Of a stretch of DNA of 64,000 nucleotides, positions 58,146 through 64,000 are shown one piece after another. The stretch's first letter is position 1. Every line of letters starts with the position of its first letter. Location: assembly GCF_046156265.1 (NCBI RefSeq), contig NZ_JAWDIR010000045.1, positions 266,888-330,887 of the forward strand, given 5' to 3'. The notes beneath the pieces were generated by a model. The model saw nothing but the letters and a program-made list of their open reading frames with translations, was not told where the DNA came from and did no database searches. Made by a program: the position numbers and the translations under genes. This DNA comes from CAMDHY01 sp046156265. Its GTDB lineage: Bacteria; Pseudomonadota; Alphaproteobacteria; Rhizobiales; Segnochrobactraceae.

Positions 58146-58652
58146 TCAGGGGACGGCGGCCTGCATGAAGGCGTCAATCGAAAGTTCGCGAACGGCGCCC
58201 GTCAGCATCGCCACGTCGAACCCCTCCGCCACTACTTCCAGCATCGAGTCCTGGAAGGGAAAGACGAAGTGGCGACAGTCCGCGAAAATTCTGTCTGAAT
58301 GACTGGAGTGCACGCTGTTGATGGCGTTCAGTTCGGCGATCCAGGCGGAGTTCAGCACCTCCCCGACCGTCGACCACAACAGCCCGCGACCGTACAGCCG
58401 GTGTCCGCGCAAGACTTCCTCGTTGGGATGACCGAATTTGAAGATCCTGCAGCGTCGGAAGGTGATGACGGCGCAGCGATGCCTGTCGCGTTCGTCGATC
58501 GTGACGGGTTCCTGCAAGCTCTCCTGCTCGCCCAGATACGCGCAGATGTAGGCGACGACGAGTGTCAGGTCGTCCGCCAGGACGACCGGGCAAGGCGCGC
58601 CGGCGCTCGGACTTGGCAACTCGGCGGCGATGACCCTCTCGGCGCTGCTCAT
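58146..58652 (-). CDS. Uncharacterised conserved protein
   Basis: The 168-residue soluble protein reads as a real gene: segments FKFGHPNEEVLRGHRLYGRG, SAWIAELNAINSVHSSHSDR and CRHFVFPFQDSMLEVVAEGF resemble an unnamed bacterial family I have seen elsewhere. Several His and Asp residues (HRLYGRG, NSVHSSHSD, CRHFVF) could form a site. The ATG is 7 bases after GGAAAG; two upstream ATGs are possible. Base composition is lower in GC than the neighbours, a possible sign of recent arrival. It diverges from the Liv-type binding protein gene over 212 bases with no clear signal. No function is assigned. Confidence 0.7.
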   Translation of the reverse strand: MSSAERVIAAELPSPSAGAPCPVVLADDLTLVVAYICAYLGEQESLQEPVTIDERDRHRCAVITFRRCRIFKFGHPNEEVLRGHRLYGRGLLWSTVGEVLNSAWIAELNAINSVHSSHSDRIFADCRHFVFPFQDSMLEVVAEGFDVAMLTGAVRELSIDAFMQAAVP

Positions 58653-58864
58653 TGGCAAACTTTCCATGTCGGCTGGATCGCGACGTGACGTTGCCACATC
58701 CATCACCGCCTCGCCGCCCCCCGTCGCTATTGCAGTGCACGCGGAAGCGAGGGAAGCTCGGCTCGACCGTCATTCCGGTGAGCCGGGCGAAGCCGAGCGC
58801 CGAAGAGGGATGACCGTTCGCGCCTTTCGCCCGCCCGCGCGGGCCCACCCGGGGGACACCTTCG

Positions 58865-60016
58865 ATGCCGATCCGCAGCCTCGCCCTCGCCGCAGCGTTC
58901 GCGACCAGCCTCGCCACCACCCTCGCCCTGCCGGCGCTCGCGGCCGACCCGATCAAGGTCGGCGCGGTGCTGCCGTTCTCCGGCGGCCTCGAGCTGTTCG
59001 GCGGGCAGGCGAAGCTCGGGCTCGACCTTGCGGCCGCCGAGATCAATGCGGCCGGCGGCATCCTCGGCCGTCCCGTCGAGATCCTCTACGAGGACGACAA
59101 GACCGACCCGAAGGCCGCCGTCGAGGCGACGCGCAAGCTGATCCAGCGCGACGACGTGCTGGCGCTGGTCGGCCCGATCACCTCCAACAACCGCGACGCC
59201 ATGGCGCCGACGCTGGAGCGGGCGAAGACGCCGCTCCTCTATGCCACCAACTACGAGGGCGGCGCCTGCAGCCGCTACATCTTCTCCTTCAACACCGTGC
59301 CGAACCAGGAGCTCGCCAAGCTGCTGCCCTACATGAACAAGGAGTTCGGCAGCACGTACTTCATGTTCGGCGCGGACTATGTCTGGCCGCAGAAGATGTT
59401 CGAGACGGCGAAGGGCATCGTCTCGGGGCTGGGTGGCGAGACGCTCGGCGAGGAGTTCACGCCCTGGGGCGTCAAGGAGTTCGCGCCCGTCGTGCGCCGC
59501 ATCGCCGATACCAAGGCGAAGGTGCTCGTTTTCGCGCTGCCCGGCGGCGACGGCATCACCTTCATCAAGCAGGCCGAGGACTTCGGCCTGCTGAAGGACA
59601 CGACCGTCGCCTTCCTCGGCTTCGCCGAGACCTATCTCGGCGCCTTTGGGCCGGGGAAGGGCCAGAACATGTTCGTCGCCGTGCCGATGGTGGCAGGCTC
59701 CGACGACCCGAAGGTCAAGGCCTTCGTCGACAAGATCAAGGCGTCCGGGGGCACCACCGTCTCGCACTATGTCTTCACCCACTACAACGCCCTGATGGCG
59801 ATGAAGGCGGCGATCGAGAAGGCCGGCAGCGTCGACAAGGAGAAGATAATCGACGCCATGGAGGGCCTCGTCCTCGACAGCCCGACCGGGCCGGTGACGA
59901 TCGGCAAGGACCACCACGTGACGATGAACATGTTCCTGGCGAAGACCGAGGGCGACGGCCTCGTCACCGTCGAGGCGCTCGGCGAGATCGCTCCCGAGCC
60001 CGGCTGCCCGCAGTAA
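58865..60016 (+). CDS. ABC transporter substrate-binding protein, branched-chain amino acid (LivK) type
   Basis: The 383-residue protein has a signal peptide (cleavage after ALPALA) and a type I periplasmic-binding fold: IKVGAVLPFSGGLELFGGQA near the mature start, ALVGPITSNNRDAMAPTLER and DYVWPQKMFETAKGI. LivK-type proteins bind amino acids, amides, urea or aromatic acids. The next genes encode a nicotinamidase-like amidohydrolase and a LivG-type ATPase, so an amide such as nicotinamide is a candidate ligand. That is inference. No permease genes follow inside the window. Confidence 0.88.
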   Translation: MPIRSLALAAAFATSLATTLALPALAADPIKVGAVLPFSGGLELFGGQAKLGLDLAAAEINAAGGILGRPVEILYEDDKTDPKAAVEATRKLIQRDDVLALVGPITSNNRDAMAPTLERAKTPLLYATNYEGGACSRYIFSFNTVPNQELAKLLPYMNKEFGSTYFMFGADYVWPQKMFETAKGIVSGLGGETLGEEFTPWGVKEFAPVVRRIADTKAKVLVFALPGGDGITFIKQAEDFGLLKDTTVAFLGFAETYLGAFGPGKGQNMFVAVPMVAGSDDPKVKAFVDKIKASGGTTVSHYVFTHYNALMAMKAAIEKAGSVDKEKIIDAMEGLVLDSPTGPVTIGKDHHVTMNMFLAKTEGDGLVTVEALGEIAPEPGCPQ

Positions 60017-60047
60017 CGGCGGCGCCCCAGAACACGGGAGACCCATC

Positions 60048-60794
60048 ATGCTCGACCGCGTCGGCGAGAAGGGGCTGATCGACCAGCTCCGCGACATGCT
60101 GCCGATCGCCATCGGCGACGTGCCGATCGGCCACCGCCGCACCGGCCTCGTCATCGTCGACGAGGTCAACGGCTTCGCCACCGTCGGCCGCGGCCCGCTG
60201 GCGCCGCCGGTGGAGAACCCGCAGGTCACGCAGATGATCACCGAGACGGACCAGCTGGCGCGCCAGTACTCCGCGCGCGGCTGGCCGATCCTCTGCTTCC
60301 TCGACACCCACGAGCCGGACCGGCCGGAGCCGCCCTACCCGCCCCACTGCATCCGCGGCACCGGCGACGAAAACCTCGTGCCGGAGCTCGAGTGGCTCAA
60401 CTTCGAGCCGCACGCGACGATGATCCGCAAGGACTGCATCAACAACTTCGTCGGCTCGATCCGCCCGGACGGCTCGAACGCCTTCGTCGAGTGGATCAAC
60501 GTCCACAAGCTGCAGGAGATCGTCGTCGTCGGCATCTGCACCGACATCTGCGTCATGGACCTCGTGCTCACCGCCCTGTCGGCGCGCAACCACCGCCTGT
60601 TCACGCATCTCGAGGACATCATCGTCCACGCCGACGGCTGCTCGACCTACCACCTGCCGAAGGACGTGGCGCTGGAGATCGGCCTGCCCGGCCACGCCGC
60701 CCACCCGCAGGACGTCACCCACTACATGGGCCTCTACTTCATGGCCTCGCGCGGCGCGGTGCTGGCGGATCGCCTGATCCTGCCGGAGGGGTGA
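60048..60794 (+). CDS. Nicotinamidase-like cysteine hydrolase (isochorismatase fold, plant-type)
   Basis: The 248-residue protein has the complete nicotinamidase triad D38 (LVIVDEVNGF), K128 (TMIRKDCINNFVGS) and C168 (VGICTDICVMD). The segments FATVGRGPLAPPVENPQ, PEPPYPPHCIRGT and THYMGLYFMASRGA resemble plant nicotinamidase NIC1 as I recall it more than E. coli PncA. It would turn nicotinamide into nicotinate and ammonia, though other amides are possible. GGGAG precedes the ATG. It lies 31 bases after the binding-protein gene and 8 bases before the ATPase gene. Confidence 0.8.
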   Translation: MLDRVGEKGLIDQLRDMLPIAIGDVPIGHRRTGLVIVDEVNGFATVGRGPLAPPVENPQVTQMITETDQLARQYSARGWPILCFLDTHEPDRPEPPYPPHCIRGTGDENLVPELEWLNFEPHATMIRKDCINNFVGSIRPDGSNAFVEWINVHKLQEIVVVGICTDICVMDLVLTALSARNHRLFTHLEDIIVHADGCSTYHLPKDVALEIGLPGHAAHPQDVTHYMGLYFMASRGAVLADRLILPEG

Positions 60795-60802
60795 GCGCTG
60801 CC

Positions 60803-61549
60803 GTGCCCGCCGACGGGCGACCGCCGCTGCTCGCACTTTCCACCGTCACGCGGCGCTTCGGCGGGCTCGCGGCGGTCGACGGCGTCGACCTCGCGCTGCG
60901 CCAGGGGGCGCTGCTCTGCCTGATCGGGCCGAACGGCTGCGGCAAGACCACGCTGTTCAACCTGATCACCGGCGAGCTTGCGCCCACCTCCGGCGAGATC
61001 CGCTTCGATGGCTCCCGCATCGGCGGCCTCAGGCCCTTCGAAGTCGCCCGCCGCGGCATCCTGCGCAAGTTCCAGATTCCCGGCGTCTACGCCGACCTCT
61101 CCGTCGCCGAGAACCTCCGCATCGCCGCGCACTCGCGGAGGCTGCGCGGCGCCGGCGACGTGGACGCGCGCACGACGCCCGACGCCCTCCTCGACCTCGT
61201 CCGCCTCTCCCACCGCCGCGCCGTCCTCGCCTCGGACCTCCCCCACGGCGAGCGGCAGTGGCTGGAGATCGCCATGGTGGTCGCAGCCTCCCCCCGCCTG
61301 ATGCTGCTCGACGAGCCGACCACCGGCATGACGGCGGCCGAGACGCGCGCCACCGTCGCCCTCGTTCGCGACCTGCACGCCGAGACCGGCGTGGCGGCGA
61401 TCGTCATCGAGCACGACATGGCCTTCGTCGCCGAACTCGACGCCCCCTGCGCCTTCATGCTGCGCGGCCGCATCGCGATCGAGGGCTCGTTCGAGGAGGT
61501 CCGCGCCGCCCCCCTCGTCCGCGACGCCTATCTCGGCGCGGCGGTGTAG
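60803..61549 (+). CDS. ABC transporter ATPase, LivG type (no permeases nearby)
   Basis: The 248-residue ATPase has Walker A GPNGCGKTT at residues 42-50, IPGVYADLSVAENLRIAA (the LivG-type extra loop), a variant signature LPHGERQWLEIA, Walker B LMLLDEPTTGM and the H-loop in VIEHDMAFVAEL. GTG 60803 follows GGAGG at a long distance; GTG 60791, overlapping the previous stop as GTGA, is an alternative. LivH, LivM and LivF genes, normally adjacent, are not found in the window, so the set is incomplete here. Confidence 0.86.
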   Translation: MPADGRPPLLALSTVTRRFGGLAAVDGVDLALRQGALLCLIGPNGCGKTTLFNLITGELAPTSGEIRFDGSRIGGLRPFEVARRGILRKFQIPGVYADLSVAENLRIAAHSRRLRGAGDVDARTTPDALLDLVRLSHRRAVLASDLPHGERQWLEIAMVVAASPRLMLLDEPTTGMTAAETRATVALVRDLHAETGVAAIVIEHDMAFVAELDAPCAFMLRGRIAIEGSFEEVRAAPLVRDAYLGAAV

Positions 61550-61556
61550 GCCCTTC

Positions 61557-61605
61557 CTTCTCCCGCCAAGGCGGGAGAAGGGCCTGCCCCGGACTTGATC
61601 CGGGG
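61557..61605. repeat. Two adjacent hairpins after the LivG-type gene
   Basis: CTTCTCCCGCC-AA-GGCGGGAGAAG (61557-61580) is an 11-base perfect palindrome; CCCCGGA-CTTGA-TCCGGGG (61587-61605) follows. The first resembles the hairpin at 58048-58073. No T-run follows, so a simple terminator is unlikely; it is probably a dispersed palindromic repeat. Confidence 0.6.
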
Positions 61606-61690
61606 TGGCCGAAGGGTGGATGACGGAGGCACACGGGCAGAAGCGGCGCGGAACGATCTTTGCGCGCCCGCTCGACAAGGAGCACACACG

Positions 61691-62641
61691 ATGGCCAAGG
61701 CGTTCGCGTCGACCGGCGACATGGCGGAGAAGACCGTCTCCTTCACTGAGGTCGGCCCCGGCCTCTACGCCTATACGGCGGAGGGCGACCCGAACACCGG
61801 CGTCATCGTCGGCGACGACGCCGTCATGGTGGTCGACGCCCAGGCGACGCCGGCGATGGCGAAGCGGGTGATCGAGAAGATCCGCACCGTCACCGACAAG
61901 CCGGTGAAGTACGTGGTGCTGTCGCACTACCACGCGGTGCGCGTGCTCGGCGCCTCGGCCTATGGGGCGAGCGAGATCGTCGCCTCCGACACCTGCCGGG
62001 CGATGATCCACGAGCGCGGCCAGGAGGACTGGGATTCAGAGTTCGGCCGCTTCCCGCGGCTGTTCCAGGCGGCCGAGACGATCCCCGGCCTCACCTGGCC
62101 GACGCTGACCTTCTCCGGCCGCATGACGCTCTACCTCGGCAAGCGACGGGTCGACCTCCTGCACCTCGGCCGCGCCCACACCGCCGGCGACATCGTCGCC
62201 TGGGTGCCGGATGCCGCGGTGATGTTCTCCGGCGACATCGTCGAGTACCGCTCCGCCTGCTATTGCGGCGACGGCCACTTCCGTGACTGGCCGGGCACGC
62301 TCGACGCCATCGCCGCGATGCGGCCCGCCGCCCTCTCCCCCGGCCGCGGCGACGCGCTTGTGGGCGAACAGAAGGTGGCCGAGGCGATCGCGCTCACCCG
62401 CGACTTCCTCGCCTCGACCTTTGATCCCGTGGCCAAGGTCGCCGCCCGCGGCGGCTCCCTGAAGGAGGCGTGGGACGCCTGCCGTGCCGCCTGCGACGAC
62501 AAGTTCGCCGAGTACGCCATCTACGAGCACTGCCTGCCCTTCAACGTCGCCCGCGCCTACGACGAGGCGCTCGGCATCGACACCCCGCGCATCTGGACCG
62601 CCGAGCGCGACCGGGCGATGTGGGCGGCGCTGCAGGGGTGA
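61691..62641 (+). CDS. Metallo-beta-lactamase-fold protein with altered metal motif
   Basis: The 316-residue protein has the fold: GVIVGDDAVMVVDAQATPAM, then SHYHAVRVLGAS, RAHTAGDIVAW and FSGDIVEYRSACY. The classical HxHxDH is replaced by H79-Y-H81-A-V-R84, so Asp and the third His are missing while the other ligand positions (H in RAHTAGD, D in SGDIVE) are kept. That suggests a one-metal site or a different activity. AAGGAG precedes the ATG. The substrate is unknown. I believe related proteins with the HYHAVR pattern occur in other Hyphomicrobiales. Confidence 0.82.
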   Translation: MAKAFASTGDMAEKTVSFTEVGPGLYAYTAEGDPNTGVIVGDDAVMVVDAQATPAMAKRVIEKIRTVTDKPVKYVVLSHYHAVRVLGASAYGASEIVASDTCRAMIHERGQEDWDSEFGRFPRLFQAAETIPGLTWPTLTFSGRMTLYLGKRRVDLLHLGRAHTAGDIVAWVPDAAVMFSGDIVEYRSACYCGDGHFRDWPGTLDAIAAMRPAALSPGRGDALVGEQKVAEAIALTRDFLASTFDPVAKVAARGGSLKEAWDACRAACDDKFAEYAIYEHCLPFNVARAYDEALGIDTPRIWTAERDRAMWAALQG

Positions 62642-62670
62642 CGAGGCCCGCCGCAGCGCGCCGGACCGTC

Positions 62671-62700
62671 ACCAAATTGGTATCCGACATTCTCTAGAAT
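62671..62700. promoter_or_regulatory. Pair of small palindromes upstream of the second polyamine-type binding protein
   Basis: ACCAA-A-TTGGT (62671-62681) and ATTCT-CT-AGAAT (62689-62700) are perfect small palindromes in the otherwise featureless 209-base gap. TAGAAT at 62695-62700 could be a -10 box, but no good -35 lies at the right distance. Possible operators only. Confidence 0.3.
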
Positions 62701-62850
62701 GGACCTACCGCGCCGACCACTTGCCCTCTCTGATGGCGAAATGGCGCGCGTTTCCCAGGGGACGGGGGAGCGGGCGCGTGTGCCCGTGGCCGCCGTGCCC
62801 CGGGTCCCGGCGCGCCCCGGCGCGCCTTTCGGAGGGGAGGTTCCGACACC

Positions 62851-63936
62851 ATGACGACCGTTCGCGCCACGCTGATCGCCACCACCGCCCTCGGCCTCGT
62901 GCTGTCGGGCGGCTTCACGGCCGCTCAGGCCGAGACGCTGCGCCTGCTCACCTGGGGCGGCTATGCCCCCGACAAGGTGATCGAGCTCTTTGAAGCCAAG
63001 TATCCCGACATCGACGTCGAGGTGACGCTGTCGAACAACGAGGAGATGATCTCAAAGCTGCGCGCCACCGGTGGCGCCGGCTACGATCTCGCCCAGCCGA
63101 GCCACGACCGCATCTTCGCGGTGCAGGAAGAGTACGGCATCTACAAGCCGCTCGACCTGTCGAAGATCGACACGTCGGTGATGAGCGAGAAGCTGCTCGA
63201 CGGCGTCAAGGCCAACACCACCATCGACGGCCAGGTCTACGCCGTGCCGCACCAGTGGGGCACGTCCGGCCTGATGGCCGACAAGTCGAAGGCGCCGGAC
63301 ATCAAGAGCTGGGCCGATCTCTGCGATCCGCAGTACAAGGGCAAGACCTCGATGCGGCTCCGCCGCACCATCCTGCTCGGCACCGCCTTCGCCATGGGCG
63401 AGAACCCCTTCGAAGCCTATTCCGACCTCGCCAAGTACCAGGCGCTGCTCGACAAGGTCGCCGACAAGCTGATCGCCTGCAAGGACAACATCAAGGTCTA
63501 CTGGCAGGGCGGTGACGACCTCGCGAACCTGATGCTCTCCGGCGAGATCGTCGCTTCCGAGACGTGGGATTCCACCGCCTTCAAGCTCTACAACCAGAAC
63601 AACAACATCGTCTTCGTGCCGCCGGAGACCGGCGCGCTCGCCTGGATCGACACCTTCGCGATCCCGTCGGGCGGCGAGAACGATGACGCCGCCTACAAGT
63701 GGATCAACTTCGTCCTGCAGCCCGAGATCGTCACGATGATGTCGGCGAGCACCGGGGCGATTGCGGCGGTGAAGAACGGCGGCGACCTGCTGCCGGAAGA
63801 GGCGAAGGCTGCGGTCGCCGCCGCCTTCACGCCGGCCGACATCGACAACCTCAAGTTCTTCGCCAACATCCCGCCGGGGGTGGAGGACATGGAAGGCAAG
63901 ACGCTCGAGAAGATCAAGGCGGCGACGGGCGGCTGA
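62851..63936 (+). CDS. Spermidine/putrescine-type ABC transporter substrate-binding protein (PotD-like), second copy
   Basis: The 361-residue protein has a signal peptide (cleavage after TAAQA) and the PotD/PotF core: LRLLTWGGYAPDKVIELFEA, AVPHQWGTSGLMADKS and VYWQGGDDLANLMLSGEIVA. It is clearly diverged from the copy at 51.4 kb and lacks that copy's C-terminal cysteines. GGAGGGGAGG lies before the ATG. Further transporter genes probably follow beyond the right edge, since the last 64 bases end in a new ribosome-site-like GGGAGGGAG. The ligand is a guess from fold. Confidence 0.88.
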   Translation: MTTVRATLIATTALGLVLSGGFTAAQAETLRLLTWGGYAPDKVIELFEAKYPDIDVEVTLSNNEEMISKLRATGGAGYDLAQPSHDRIFAVQEEYGIYKPLDLSKIDTSVMSEKLLDGVKANTTIDGQVYAVPHQWGTSGLMADKSKAPDIKSWADLCDPQYKGKTSMRLRRTILLGTAFAMGENPFEAYSDLAKYQALLDKVADKLIACKDNIKVYWQGGDDLANLMLSGEIVASETWDSTAFKLYNQNNNIVFVPPETGALAWIDTFAIPSGGENDDAAYKWINFVLQPEIVTMMSASTGAIAAVKNGGDLLPEEAKAAVAAAFTPADIDNLKFFANIPPGVEDMEGKTLEKIKAATGG

Positions 63937-64000
63937 TCGCGCCTTTTCTTCGCGGCGCCGCATCGGCGCTGGTAACGTCGACCGGGAGGGAGCCTCCGGG

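Overview
The window is high-GC DNA from an alphaproteobacterium, most likely a phototrophic member of the Hyphomicrobiales (Rhizobiales). The evidence is about 22 kb of a purple-bacterial photosynthesis gene cluster, very similar to pathway genes known from Mesorhizobium, and palindromic repeats of a type common in that order. I found no rRNA, tRNA, CRISPR array or phage.

Positions 1-22 kb are one end of the photosynthesis cluster. On the minus strand runs a long operon, bchF-bchN-bchB-bchH-bchL-bchM-lhaA-puhA-puhB-puhC-orf-acsF-puhE-hemA. It covers bacteriochlorophyll synthesis, reaction-centre H subunit, assembly factors and the first tetrapyrrole enzyme. Divergent from it run aerR (broken by a one-base frameshift) and ppsR, then bchG, a PucC-family transporter, bchP and tspO. 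Near-consensus and perfect TGT-N12-ACA boxes (PpsR sites) lie in front of bchF/aerR and bchG. Unrelated housekeeping genes follow at 21.6-25.1 kb (gamma-glutamylcyclotransferase-like, ECF sigma factor with its YCII partner, an odd SDR, DUF2256).

Positions 25.1-48.7 kb look like a vitamin B6 catabolic island. From recall of the Mesorhizobium loti pathway I recognise likely pyridoxine 4-oxidase, pyridoxamine-pyruvate transaminase, pyridoxal 4-dehydrogenase, 4-pyridoxolactonase, 4-pyridoxate dehydrogenase and the FHMPC 5-dehydrogenase. The known next steps (HMPDC decarboxylase, the flavin ring-opening oxygenase MHPCO and its amidohydrolase) are not in the window. In their place, in the same gene run, are a gentisate/salicylate-type cupin dioxygenase, a RidA enamine deaminase, a glutathione transferase and an uncharacterised LVIVD-repeat protein. 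This suggests an undescribed ring-cleavage branch. A BMP-type ABC importer is in one operon with the lactonase, and two TRAP transporters (DctPQM and TAXI) sit among the other genes. A GntR regulator with a clear palindromic operator divides the GMC dehydrogenase from the regulator, and a LysR gene closes the island.

Positions 49.8-51.2 kb hold two tandem toxin-antitoxin pairs (PemIK/MazF-like and BrnTA). Positions 51.4-57 kb are a putrescine/spermidine-type ABC importer with an aminobutyraldehyde-type dehydrogenase. A 1.2-kb non-coding stretch full of palindromes follows. Positions 58.1-64 kb hold an uncharacterised protein, a branched-chain-amino-acid-type binding protein, a plant-type nicotinamidase, an orphan LivG-type ATPase, a variant metallo-beta-lactamase-fold protein and a second polyamine-type binding protein at the right edge.
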